Positions 16,327-24,974 of a DNA stretch of 39,664 bases are shown piece after piece. Position 1 is the stretch's first letter. Each line of letters starts with the position of its first letter. Location: contig JBAUID010000117.1 of the NCBI GenBank assembly GCA_049680625.1, positions 1 through 39,664 of the forward strand, given 5' to 3'. This DNA comes from JAUIAI01 sp049680625. GTDB lineage: Bacteria; Pseudomonadota; Gammaproteobacteria; Burkholderiales; Burkholderiaceae_E. The position numbers and the translations under genes are program-made. The notes below the pieces were generated by a model. That model searched no databases. It had not been told where the DNA came from and was given only the letters and a program-made list of their open reading frames with translations.

Positions 16327-17268
16327 ATGCGAATATTGCTGACCGGCGCTTCGGGCCAGTTAGGCTGGGAGATGCGTCGGGAACTCCTGATGTTTGGTGA
16401 TGTTCAGTGCCCAGGCAGCACACAACTGGATCTGGCCAATCCGAACAAGACCCGGGAGCACGTCCTCGATTCAGGCGCCAACCTGATCGTGAACTGTGCG
16501 GCGTACACCGCAGTCGATCAGGCTGAGTCTGAACCTGACATTGCTGACGCGGTTAATCATCGCAGCGCAGCGGCTCTTGCAGATGCGTGCAATCAGGCAG
16601 GCGCTGCGCTAGTTCATTTTTCCACCGACTATGTTTTTGGTGATATGGGCAGCGTGGCAATGTCCGAAGACCATACCGCGAGCCCGATTGGGGTCTACGG
16701 AAAAACCAAGCTCAATGGGGAACGGGCTATCCGGGAATCGGGTTGTCCACATTTCATCTTTCGCACCAGCTGGGTCTACGCCAGCCGCGGGAAAAATTTT
16801 TTACTCACCATGTTGCGGCTTGCTTCACAGGGAAAGCCTCTGCGTATCGTCAGTGACCAATGGGGGGCACCTACCCCGGCGCGATTAATCGCCGGCGCCG
16901 CAACCCATTGCATGGCGCGGGCTGGTTTGGTTGGCGGTCTGCCATCGAGCATCAACGCGTTGCAGGGGACTTATAATTTATGCGCGGGTGGTTTCACTAC
17001 CTGGCACGGTTTTGCCGCAGAAATTTTTCGGCTGCGCGAGGAATTGACCGGACGCGATGCACCGTCAATTGAAGCGATTTCCACCGAACAGTTTCCAACG
17101 CCGGCGCGGCGCCAGTCGAATTCGAGAATGCAGGTTGAACGCTTACGCAGCCAATTTGGGCTGCATATGCCTTCCTGGCAAGATGCCTTGTTACCGGTGC
17201 TGACGGAAGCGCTGACTGTGAGCCCCGACAGCACAGGCAGCACAGGTAACCTTCGGGGCCCACAATGA
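16327..17268 (+). CDS. rfbD: dTDP-4-dehydrorhamnose reductase (RmlD)
   Basis: RfbD reduces dTDP-4-keto-L-rhamnose to dTDP-L-rhamnose, the last step. The SDR has GASGQLGWEM (7-16), FSTDYVFG (98-105) and catalytic Tyr124/Lys128 in YGKTK. FRTSWVYASRGKNFLLTMLRL and PTPARRQSNSRM near the C terminus are family hallmarks. It has 313 residues, a little longer than the usual 290-300, mostly because of a Ser/Thr/Gly-rich tail. The gap from rfbC is 36 bases. This completes a B-A-C-D gene order, so the whole rhamnose donor pathway is encoded here. Confidence 0.95.
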   Translation: MRILLTGASGQLGWEMRRELLMFGDVQCPGSTQLDLANPNKTREHVLDSGANLIVNCAAYTAVDQAESEPDIADAVNHRSAAALADACNQAGAALVHFSTDYVFGDMGSVAMSEDHTASPIGVYGKTKLNGERAIRESGCPHFIFRTSWVYASRGKNFLLTMLRLASQGKPLRIVSDQWGAPTPARLIAGAATHCMARAGLVGGLPSSINALQGTYNLCAGGFTTWHGFAAEIFRLREELTGRDAPSIEAISTEQFPTPARRQSNSRMQVERLRSQFGLHMPSWQDALLPVLTEALTVSPDSTGSTGNLRGPQ

Positions 17269-17298
17269 TTAAGCGCTCACACCGTCGCGGGTAGTGGC

Positions 17299-18165
17299 TT
17301 GATCTCGGTCAGTGTTTCAGTCGTTAGTTACTACTCTGCCAGTGCCAGCCTGAGTAAAACAATCCGCTCTCTGGCCGCTGCCAGTGCCAAAGCTCAATGC
17401 GCGACCCACCTGACCGTGGTGGATAATTCTGAACGTTGCGCTGACACACAACGTCTGTCCACATTGCTTCGCAAAGAGGCAGAACAAGGCAGCCTGATTG
17501 GTTTGTCATCATTGTATTTACAACAATCCGGTGAAAATATCGGTTACGGCCGGGCAAATAATCTAGCCCAGCACCGGGTTCTGCATCCGGCCCAGCCACC
17601 CCGTCAAAATAAGACTTCGCCTGCCCCGGATTATGTGCTGATACTCAACCCCGATGTTGACCTGGACATTGATGCACTCAGCAACGCCTTTGAGTTCATG
17701 GCCGGGCATCCGGACTGCGTTTTGTTGACTCCGCGATCAGTGGATGCCACTGGCCGGGACTTGTTTCTGAATCACGCCCACCCCAGCATTCTTGCTCTGC
17801 TTGGCCGGGCAATTAGCCCGCTCGAATCAATTGGTCCCGTGGGTCGGGCAGTTGATCGCTACGAGTTGCGCAAACATCCGGTTGATCAGGGTCACGACAA
17901 CACCGTATGCGCCAGCGGATGCTTTATGTTGTTTCGGCAATCAGCTTTTGCTCAAAGCGGGGGCTTCGAACCGGCATATTTCTTGTATTTCGAAGACTAC
18001 GATTTAAGCATGCGTATCCGTCAGATAGGAGCCGTGAATTACGTACCCGCTGTCAGCCTGACGCATCTGGGCGGCGGCGCTGCCTGGAAAGGTTTTAAAC
18101 ACCGCGTTATGTTTATCACGTCGGCCTTCCGTTTTTTTCAGCGCCATGGCTGGCGCTGGGCCTGA
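17299..18165 (+). CDS. GT2-family glycosyltransferase, probable rhamnosyltransferase
   Basis: A 288-residue GT-A fold glycosyltransferase. It has the N-terminal strand VSVVSYYSASASL, then GENIGYGRANNLA, and the DXD-like LILNPDVDLDIDALS that binds the metal-nucleotide. The acceptor-side region CASGCFMLFRQSAF, GGFEPAYFLYFEDYDLSMRI is typical of WbbL-like rhamnosyltransferases. Rhamnose as donor is inferred from the adjacent rfbBACD genes. The start must be the TTG at 17299: no ATG or GTG is in frame after the rfbD stop before the first conserved strand. It is the only ordinary glycosyltransferase in the polysaccharide operon. Confidence 0.85.
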   Translation: MISVSVSVVSYYSASASLSKTIRSLAAASAKAQCATHLTVVDNSERCADTQRLSTLLRKEAEQGSLIGLSSLYLQQSGENIGYGRANNLAQHRVLHPAQPPRQNKTSPAPDYVLILNPDVDLDIDALSNAFEFMAGHPDCVLLTPRSVDATGRDLFLNHAHPSILALLGRAISPLESIGPVGRAVDRYELRKHPVDQGHDNTVCASGCFMLFRQSAFAQSGGFEPAYFLYFEDYDLSMRIRQIGAVNYVPAVSLTHLGGGAAWKGFKHRVMFITSAFRFFQRHGWRWA

Positions 18166-18173
18166 GCATTGCA

Positions 18174-19163
18174 ATGAGTACTTCGCACCGCGTCCTGGTC
18201 ACCGGGGCAACCGGCTACATCGGGCGACACCTGGTACAACACCTGGCCGACAACGGCTGGGCAGTGACCGCGAGCAGCCGTCAGGCCGCGGCCCCCGACC
18301 AGTCGGGGGCTGCTATACAGTGGGTTCAGGCATCTCCCTGGCAACCAGCCGACGGTTCGCCGGACGCGCACGCATTGATACCCCCGATCCGAGCCCTGAT
18401 GGAGACAGATACCGTTGTACATCTGGCTGGAATTGCTCATCAGACCAATGGCATACCCTTCGAGGCGTATCACCGGGCAAATATGGTAGCAAGCTCAGTA
18501 TTAGGTCGGGAGGCGGTACAAGCCGGGGTCAGACATTTTGTGTTTGTCAGCACCATTGCCGTCATGGGTCTTCCGAACAATGATCAACCATTGACACCCG
18601 AAATGAAACCCGCGCCGGTAAGCGCTTATGGGCAAAGCAAATGGGCAGCAGAGCAGGCGCTGGTCAACCTGATGCGCAATAGCGGTACCCGGTTGACCGT
18701 GATCCGCCCACCCCTGGTCTACGGTCCGAATCCGAAAGGAAATTTGAAGCAGTTAATTCGACTGATCAACAGCGGATTGCCAATGCCGTGGGCTTCAGTG
18801 CGCAACCAACGCTCAATGATTGGACTAAGTAACCTCGTGCACTTGCTCAATCATGTCTGCAACCTGGGCAACGTAGAAATGCCAGAACCACAAACGCTGA
18901 TGCCTGCTGATGTTTGCTGGAGCACACCCGATCTTATCCGCATTATCGCCAAAGCAATGAAGCGCCCTGCACGCCTGTTTTCAATGCCGCAACCGGTGCT
19001 GAATCTCAGCGTACGGCTGCCGGTCATTGGCTCACGTTGTGACACCTTGCTCAGTTCCCTGGTGCAGCAGGATCAGCATCTGAAAGAGCAACTCGGTTGG
19101 ACTCCACCCGAAACACCGGCCAGCGAAATTGCCCGCATGGTGGATTCGGTGACGGTTAGCTGA
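18174..19163 (+). CDS. NAD-dependent sugar epimerase/dehydratase, WbpV-like
   Basis: A 329-residue extended SDR with GATGYIGRHLVQHL near the N terminus, HLAGIAHQTN, and Tyr/Lys in YGQSKWAAEQ. IRPPLVYGPNPKGN follows. In Pseudomonas and related O-antigen loci the relative next to wbpL and wbpM (WbpV/WbpK) reduces the 4-keto-6-deoxy product of WbpM to UDP-QuiNAc or UDP-FucNAc. I infer the same role from the identical order here; the stereochemistry cannot be read from sequence. It starts 8 bases after the glycosyltransferase, and its TGA overlaps the next ATG. Confidence 0.82.
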   Translation: MSTSHRVLVTGATGYIGRHLVQHLADNGWAVTASSRQAAAPDQSGAAIQWVQASPWQPADGSPDAHALIPPIRALMETDTVVHLAGIAHQTNGIPFEAYHRANMVASSVLGREAVQAGVRHFVFVSTIAVMGLPNNDQPLTPEMKPAPVSAYGQSKWAAEQALVNLMRNSGTRLTVIRPPLVYGPNPKGNLKQLIRLINSGLPMPWASVRNQRSMIGLSNLVHLLNHVCNLGNVEMPEPQTLMPADVCWSTPDLIRIIAKAMKRPARLFSMPQPVLNLSVRLPVIGSRCDTLLSSLVQQDQHLKEQLGWTPPETPASEIARMVDSVTVS

Positions 19164-20188
19164 TGTTGATTGTCCTGGCTGTCGTCGCCAGTCTGCTGAC
19201 GGCACTGCTAATCCGACAGATGTTGAAGTCCCGCCTGGTGGATCAACTGGCTGACGAACCTAATCACCGCTCTTTGCACCACATACCCGTTCCGAGAATT
19301 GGAGGCATCGCGATCTTCTCTGTTGTCCTTGGACTCACTACATTGTGGTCGTTGCTGCCAATCACAGAAAAAAGCAACTACAGCGATTTACCCAACATGT
19401 TATTTGCCTGCGTCGCGATACTCGCCTTGCTTGGGGTTGGTGACGATAAACAAGGGCTCGGCCCCTTAAGCAGGGCGGTGGTTCAATTGCTGTGCGCAAC
19501 GGCCTTGTGTTTGGCCTGGGCAGCCGGAGGATGGATGGCAACCCCGATGAGCACGCTGGGTGTCGGTGTGTTCCTACTGGCGCTCGTTAGCCTGGGATGG
19601 GGGGCTAACTTATTCAACTTTATGGATGGATCTGACGGCATTGCAGCCGCGATGAGTTTTGCCGGCTTCGGCGCCATGGCCGTGCTGGCACCAGCAGAAA
19701 GCCTGACAGCGGTTGTTGCCAGCCTCACGACCGGCGCGGCCGCCGGTTTTCTGTTGTTTAACTGGCATCCCGCCAGGGTTTTCCTTGGTGATGCCGGGTC
19801 CGTGCCACTGGGGTTCCTCGCGACAGGCCTGGCAATCAACGGCAGTCTGAATCAATACTGGCCAATTTGGTTACCAATTGCTGGTTTCATGCCGTTTATC
19901 TTTGACGCCAGCACCACCCTGATCCGGCGCCTGGTGCAGGGCCATCAGCCCTGGCAAGCCCATCGCCAACACGCCTATCAACGGCTGATTCTTGGTGGTT
20001 TGAGCCATCAGCACGTGGCACTAGGGGTTTTTGTACTGTCGGCACTGGGAACAAGCCTGATCGCAACTATTCGTTACCAAAATGGGTATGTGTTTTTTCT
20101 CGCCTGGACTGTCATAATCAGTGTGCACGCGGCGATTTACCGATGGGCATTGAGATTGTCTGATTCCAGCCAATCTGAACAACAATAA
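19163..20188 (+). CDS. wbpL: WbpL-type undecaprenyl-phosphate sugar-1-phosphate transferase
   Basis: This polytopic inner-membrane enzyme of the MraY/WecA (PNPT) family loads the first HexNAc-1-phosphate on undecaprenyl phosphate to start glycan assembly. The 341-residue protein is hydrophobic throughout. It carries the cytoplasmic motifs HRSLHHIPVPRIGG (near 33-46), NLFNFMDGSDGIA and VFLGDAGSVPLGFL, with the conserved Asp residues, plus a late HRQHAYQRL. The ATG overlaps the preceding TGA. With WbpM downstream, the likely substrate is UDP-FucNAc or UDP-QuiNAc, by analogy with WbpL. Confidence 0.9.
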   Translation: MLIVLAVVASLLTALLIRQMLKSRLVDQLADEPNHRSLHHIPVPRIGGIAIFSVVLGLTTLWSLLPITEKSNYSDLPNMLFACVAILALLGVGDDKQGLGPLSRAVVQLLCATALCLAWAAGGWMATPMSTLGVGVFLLALVSLGWGANLFNFMDGSDGIAAAMSFAGFGAMAVLAPAESLTAVVASLTTGAAAGFLLFNWHPARVFLGDAGSVPLGFLATGLAINGSLNQYWPIWLPIAGFMPFIFDASTTLIRRLVQGHQPWQAHRQHAYQRLILGGLSHQHVALGVFVLSALGTSLIATIRYQNGYVFFLAWTVIISVHAAIYRWALRLSDSSQSEQQ

Positions 20189-20195
20189 AGGACCG

Positions 20196-22097
20196 ATGCG
20201 ACTCAACCTGGACCCACGCCGCAACACCGCAATGGCTTACGACTTTGTTGTCGTTGCAAGCGCCTGGCTATTCAGTTTTGGCCTGGCATCTGACTTTGTA
20301 TTGTCAAACGGGTCAATACTGACACTGGTTCTTAGTACGCTGATTGTCGTCATCACCCATTTCACGATCTTCGTGACCCTGGGTCTTTACGGTGGCATCT
20401 GGCGATATGCCAGCTTGCACGACTTGCGACAAATTGGCATTGGGGTTTTGGCCGGTACGCTGATTTCATCCGTATTGCTGTTCATCTGGGCCGGCTCAAA
20501 ACCCATTCCACGCACCGCAATGATTCTGCATCCGATGCTGGTATTGGTATTGATGTCTGCCGGAAGAATAGTTTATCGCTGGTTTAAAGAACAACGTTCG
20601 CTGGCCAAACAGACACTGGCGGGTAAACCGGTACTTATTCTTGGCAGCGATGAAGCCAGCTTCCGCCTGATTCTGCAATTACAACGCCTTCCCGCATGGG
20701 AGGTGGTTGGCGTTCTGGACAGTGCAAGCCGCAATGTCGGGCGCCAGGTCCTTGGTGCGCCTATCAGCGGCACCTGGACCGACCTGCCACGTATGGTTGC
20801 CTCGACCGGCGCACGGCATGCATTGCTGGCAGTTTCACAAGCCGACATGCAGACGCGGCGACGGGCATTTGATTTATGTCAGGCCGCCGGGGTCAAATTG
20901 CTGATTGTTCCCGACCTGGATGATGTCATCTCAGAGCGTGTTCGATTCACATCGATACGGCACGTCGAGGTTGATGACTTACTCGGACGCGACAGCGTGC
21001 AGCTCGATACCCGCGGACTGCGCCAGCTATTAACCATGAAAACCGTGTTAGTCACCGGAGCTGGCGGCTCAATCGGATCGGAGTTGTGCCGCCAGATTGC
21101 CCGGTTCAAACCGCGCGAAATTGTGCTGTACGAAGTCAGCGAGTTTGGTATGTACGGAGTACTGGAAACACTACACGACGATTTTCCAGACATACCGATT
21201 CGCGCCATTATTGGCGATATCAAAGACCAATCCCGACTGTTTGACACCTTCTCGCGCTACTCACCCCAGGTTGTTTTCCATGCCGCCGCGTACAAACACG
21301 TGCCCCTGATGGAAACCAACAACTCCTGGGAGGCTGTTCGCAATAACGCGGTGGGCACAATACGGTTGTTGGAAGCGATATCCCGTTTTCCGGTCAATAA
21401 GCTAGTGTTCATTTCGACCGACAAAGCGGTGAACCCCACCAATGTCATGGGAGCAAGTAAACGCCTCGCGGAAATGTTGATTCAGCTATGGGCGCTGAAA
21501 AATACTGACACCGAAACGGTGATAGTACGCTTTGGCAACGTGCTCGGATCTACTGGCAGCGTGGTTCCAAAATTTCGCAAACAAATCGAAGCGGGTGGTC
21601 CGATAACCATCACCCATCCTGAAATCAAGCGCTACTTTATGTCAGTCAGCGAAGCGACCCAATTGGTCATGCAAGCAGCCCTACTTGGCGATAGCGGTGA
21701 CATCCTGGTGCTCGACATGGGCAAACCGGTTCGGATTGTTGACCTCGCAAAAGACATGATCCGACTGTACGGCCTGCCTGAGTCATCAATAGAAATCCAA
21801 TATACGGGCTTGCGCCCCGGGGAAAAATTGTACGAAGAGTTATTGGCCGATGGCGAAGCAACCCGCGCCACAGCTCATCCCAAGCTGCGAATCGCCAGGG
21901 CCGGCGCTTTGCCAGATGACGCCTGGGAGGCCGAAGTAAGACGCTGGCTGGCCGAATCGCCGAGTCTGCTCGACTCAGATGTACGGGTTAGTCTGAACCG
22001 CTTTGTCCGCGAATACGTGCCGTTTCGCGACCCGGCCGATAATGTTGTTCCTTTGCCAGTTACCAAAGACAGATCAGTGCGAGCCCGAGCGGTATAA
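20196..22097 (+). CDS. wbpM: WbpM-type membrane UDP-GlcNAc 4,6-dehydratase
   Basis: This inner-membrane enzyme converts UDP-GlcNAc to UDP-4-keto-6-deoxy-sugar. The 633-residue protein has four N-terminal membrane helices (within about residues 10-125). A first Rossmann fold (PVLILGSDEAS) and the catalytic SDR domain (LVTGAGGSIGSELCRQI) follow. It has STDKAVNPTN then VMGASK: Met418 replaces the usual Tyr ahead of Lys422, which is characteristic of the WbpM/FlaA1 subfamily and not a defect. Length is close to the family's 620-665. The AAAGGA Shine-Dalgarno sequence is strong. It is the last of the sugar genes. Confidence 0.95.
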   Translation: MRLNLDPRRNTAMAYDFVVVASAWLFSFGLASDFVLSNGSILTLVLSTLIVVITHFTIFVTLGLYGGIWRYASLHDLRQIGIGVLAGTLISSVLLFIWAGSKPIPRTAMILHPMLVLVLMSAGRIVYRWFKEQRSLAKQTLAGKPVLILGSDEASFRLILQLQRLPAWEVVGVLDSASRNVGRQVLGAPISGTWTDLPRMVASTGARHALLAVSQADMQTRRRAFDLCQAAGVKLLIVPDLDDVISERVRFTSIRHVEVDDLLGRDSVQLDTRGLRQLLTMKTVLVTGAGGSIGSELCRQIARFKPREIVLYEVSEFGMYGVLETLHDDFPDIPIRAIIGDIKDQSRLFDTFSRYSPQVVFHAAAYKHVPLMETNNSWEAVRNNAVGTIRLLEAISRFPVNKLVFISTDKAVNPTNVMGASKRLAEMLIQLWALKNTDTETVIVRFGNVLGSTGSVVPKFRKQIEAGGPITITHPEIKRYFMSVSEATQLVMQAALLGDSGDILVLDMGKPVRIVDLAKDMIRLYGLPESSIEIQYTGLRPGEKLYEELLADGEATRATAHPKLRIARAGALPDDAWEAEVRRWLAESPSLLDSDVRVSLNRFVREYVPFRDPADNVVPLPVTKDRSVRARAV

Positions 22098-22105
22098 GCT
22101 GGCCA

Positions 22106-22945
22106 ATGACCCGGTCGCCTGAACCACCTGTCTATGCCATTGGTGACGTACAAGGCTGCTACTCCCGCCTGAACGATTTAATACAAGGCTTGCCGGATAC
22201 TGACCGCGCGCAGCTGTGGTTTGCCGGCGACCTTATTAATCGCGGCCCTGAGTCTCTTGCAACCTTGCGCGCGATCAAAGCACTTGGTGAACGCGCCGTT
22301 TGTGTCCTGGGCAATCACGACTTACACCTTCTTGCTGTCGCCGCGGGGGTTCGCGAACCGTCGGCTGGTGATACGCTAGACGATATTCTGACCGCGCCGG
22401 ATTGTGAAGAACTGATCTACTGGCTGAGGCATCAGCCCCTGGCCTGGTTTGATCGCCCTTACCTCCTGGTTCACGCAGGCGTCCACCCGGAATGGACAGT
22501 CAAACAAACACTGCGCAATGCTCAGCAAGTTCAACAAGCACTCCAGGGCGACGATTGGAAAAACTTCTTGCACGAGATGTATGGCAACACCCCCAAGCGC
22601 TGGTCAGACATGCTGACCGGCGCCAACCGACGCCGAATAATTGTCAACGTGCTGACCCGGATGCGAATGATCGATGAGAGTGGACAAATCGACATGAAAT
22701 ACAAGGGCGCGCCACGAGATGCGCCATCTGGGCTGCACCCCTGGTTTATGCTGCCCGGGAAACTTGGTCAACACACAACCGTCATTTTTGGCCACTGGTC
22801 TACCTTGGGCCTAATGGTTACAGAACAAGCCATTGGACTGGATACTGGTTGCGTCTGGGGCGGGCAGTTAACAGCAATCAGGCTCCACGATCGCGCTGTA
22901 TTCCAGGTGTCTCATCCGATAGGTCAAAGCCCAGCCTCGTGCTGA
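22106..22945 (+). CDS. apaH: Diadenosine tetraphosphatase ApaH (symmetrical)
   Basis: ApaH cleaves Ap4A to two ADP and also removes Np4-type 5' caps from RNA in E. coli. The 279-residue metallophosphatase has GDVQG (13-17), GDLINRGPESL (41-51) and GNHDLHLL (69-76). HAGVHPEW and FGHWSTLG are the later metal-binding histidines. It starts 8 bases after wbpM, so it can be read from the polysaccharide transcript. Its last 68 bases overlap the end of the acyltransferase gene on the other strand, so the two 3' ends are antisense to each other. Confidence 0.95.
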   Translation: MTRSPEPPVYAIGDVQGCYSRLNDLIQGLPDTDRAQLWFAGDLINRGPESLATLRAIKALGERAVCVLGNHDLHLLAVAAGVREPSAGDTLDDILTAPDCEELIYWLRHQPLAWFDRPYLLVHAGVHPEWTVKQTLRNAQQVQQALQGDDWKNFLHEMYGNTPKRWSDMLTGANRRRIIVNVLTRMRMIDESGQIDMKYKGAPRDAPSGLHPWFMLPGKLGQHTTVIFGHWSTLGLMVTEQAIGLDTGCVWGGQLTAIRLHDRAVFQVSHPIGQSPASC

Positions 22946-23684
22946 TCTGGGTCCTGGCCAAAGCGGTAATTTCGTGTCGGGTCTGACCAGTTTCAGTGGC
23001 AATCGGATATCCAACATGAACTTCGCAGTAGGTTTGTCGCGCACCGCAGACGCGAAGAATCGACTGCGCAAAACTCGTGTCATCAATAAAACTCACACTG
23101 TCGCTTTGCTTGCCCTGGCTGTCGCGGTACATCAAAGCAACAGGCAATACTGGCCGCTCAACATTGATGGCCGCCTGAACCAGGTTACTGTGAAACGGCA
23201 GCAACTGGGTTCCGGAAGATGTTGTTCCTTCGGGAAAAATACCAACCAGTTCGTCGCGTGACAAGTGCTCAGCAACCGTGGTAAGGACGTGATGCACAGC
23301 ACGGCGGCGCCCTCGTTCGATGAATATAGTGCCCGCCCCGCCAACCAGGAAGCCTACCAGTGGCCAGCTGCGAATTTCTGACTTTGCAACAAAACGCGCG
23401 GCTGAATTTTGGTTGATAACAAAAATATCAAGCCAGGATACGTGGTTGATCAGCATCAGATAACCACGGTCGTTGGCGGAAGAATTCAGATCAGGGGAAA
23501 GCTCATCATGATGGACGTGAACACGGACTCCGCAAACGCGCAACAACAACCCAGACCACCACCGAATCAATACGCGGTGAGTTCTTCGCTGGTAGAAAGG
23601 AAACACCAGCAAAATGATAAGTAAACCTAAAACGAGCAATCCGATCATTGCCGGTAATCGCCAAAGTCGCCGAAATCTCTCCAT
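22878..23684 (-). CDS. 1-acyl-sn-glycerol-3-phosphate acyltransferase-like (PlsC family)
   Basis: A membrane acyltransferase of the lysophosphatidic acid type. In the 268-residue form a membrane helix spans about 11-30. The catalytic HVSWLD motif has His81 and Asp86, and FPEGT is at 150-154. PVLPVALMYRDSQG comes later. I favour the ATG at 23684 (MERFRRLWRL), which fits the family. An upstream GTG at 23720 would overlap the pyrC' end by 25 bases. It may make phosphatidic acid or acylate another lysolipid such as an ornithine lipid; sequence does not decide. It is last in the yqgE-pyr string and ends inside apaH. Confidence 0.87.
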   Translation of the reverse strand: MERFRRLWRLPAMIGLLVLGLLIILLVFPFYQRRTHRVLIRWWSGLLLRVCGVRVHVHHDELSPDLNSSANDRGYLMLINHVSWLDIFVINQNSAARFVAKSEIRSWPLVGFLVGGAGTIFIERGRRRAVHHVLTTVAEHLSRDELVGIFPEGTTSSGTQLLPFHSNLVQAAINVERPVLPVALMYRDSQGKQSDSVSFIDDTSFAQSILRVCGARQTYCEVHVGYPIATETGQTRHEITALARTQISTRLGFDLSDETPGIQRDRGA

Positions 23685-23695
23685 GCCGGTACTTG

Positions 23696-24973
23696 TCAAC
23701 GCGGGGAATTGACGCGGCACCCGTCAATCAGTACTTCGGTCACCCGGCCATGAATTTCGATATCGGAAAACGGTGTGTGGTGGCAACGACTCCGGAGCTC
23801 TTCAGCGGTCACTGTCCAGGCTTGATCCGGCTGGTAAATACAAACGTCTGCGATATCACCAACTTGCAATGAACCCAACGGCTGACAAAGAATTTTGGCT
23901 GCCCGGCTAGTCACCGAGGCCAGCGCCTGGACTGGCGCCACTTTGTCTTCTGACGCCCATTTGCAGACCAGGGGCAACAACAGCTCTAAACCACTGGCCC
24001 CAGGTTCCGCTTCAGCGAACGGGACTTGTTTGCTGTCATCGTCCACCGGCGTGTGATCCGAGCAGATAGCATCGATTGTTCCGTCGGCAAGCCCACGGCG
24101 CAATGCATCCCGGTCACGCAGGCCACGAAACGGCGGGTCAACCCGAAGCCGGCTGTCGAAATGACCAATATCCAGTTCGGTTATGTGCAGGTAGTGAACC
24201 CCCACGTCGCAGGTGATTGGCAGACCCCGGGCTTTCGCCTGGGCCACTAGCTCCAGCCCGGCGGCTGACGACAAACGACACAGGTGAACCCGGCAACCGG
24301 TCTGGGCAACCAATTCAAAAATAATGTGCAAGGCAATGGTCTCGGCACTGACTGGCACTGTCGTCAGGCCAAGCCTGCTGGCAACAGCTCCTCCGTGGGC
24401 AACTCCGTCGCGACCAATATGGGCATCCTGTGGATGCAGCCAGACAGTGTAGTCATAAGTATTTGCGTACTGCAGCGCCCGCAGCAGTGTCTGGGTATCC
24501 ACCGGCAGGCGGTTCGGTTGCGCCAGGCCAACACAACCGGCAGCCGTCAGGCGCGCCATTTCGGTGATGATCTCACCACGCAGGCCAACGGTCAGCGCGC
24601 CCAACGGAAACAATCGGGTGCCATGAAGTTGACGCGCACGGTGATCGAGCATTTCGACCAGGCCAGGCTCATCCAGCGGTGGGTCGGTATCAGGTGGCAT
24701 ACACAAGCTCGTGACTCCACCCGCAATAGCGGCACCAAGCTCCGACTCGAGATTTGCCCGGTACTTCAGGCCTGGCTCACGCAGCCGGGCGGCCAGATCA
24801 ACCAGGCCGGGCATCACCCATCGGCCGCTGGCATCGATTTGTTCGGCCACAAAGCCATCCGGACTGTTGCCAATGGCAACTACCTTGCCGTCGGCAATGT
24901 GAATATCGGCGACCTGATCAAAATTTGTGGCCGGGTCAATGAGTCGCCCGCCGGTTATAGATAGTTTATTCAC
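23696..24973 (-). CDS. pyrX: Dihydroorotase-like protein PyrC', probably catalytically inactive
   Basis: The 425-residue protein has the full amidohydrolase fold of long type I dihydroorotases, with DASGRWVMPGLVDL early and ICSDHTPVDDDSKQ late. The metal-binding HxH that should follow PGLVDL is replaced by Ala61-Ala62-Arg63 (DLAARLREPG in place of DLHVHLREPG). Without these ligands the binuclear centre should not form. In Pseudomonas an inactive PyrC' of this kind assembles with PyrB to give a functional aspartate carbamoyltransferase. The same role here is inferred from the pyrB-pyrC' order with only a single base between stop and start. A true dihydroorotase should be encoded elsewhere. Confidence 0.9.
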   Translation of the reverse strand: MNKLSITGGRLIDPATNFDQVADIHIADGKVVAIGNSPDGFVAEQIDASGRWVMPGLVDLAARLREPGLKYRANLESELGAAIAGGVTSLCMPPDTDPPLDEPGLVEMLDHRARQLHGTRLFPLGALTVGLRGEIITEMARLTAAGCVGLAQPNRLPVDTQTLLRALQYANTYDYTVWLHPQDAHIGRDGVAHGGAVASRLGLTTVPVSAETIALHIIFELVAQTGCRVHLCRLSSAAGLELVAQAKARGLPITCDVGVHYLHITELDIGHFDSRLRVDPPFRGLRDRDALRRGLADGTIDAICSDHTPVDDDSKQVPFAEAEPGASGLELLLPLVCKWASEDKVAPVQALASVTSRAAKILCQPLGSLQVGDIADVCIYQPDQAWTVTAEELRSRCHHTPFSDIEIHGRVTEVLIDGCRVNSPR

Positions 24974-24974
24974 G

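Noticed and set aside
21444..21461. Loss of the catalytic Tyr in the SDR domain of the WbpM-type protein, read first as a disabling mutation
   Set aside because: Met in place of Tyr before GASK is the normal state in the WbpM/FlaA1 subfamily.
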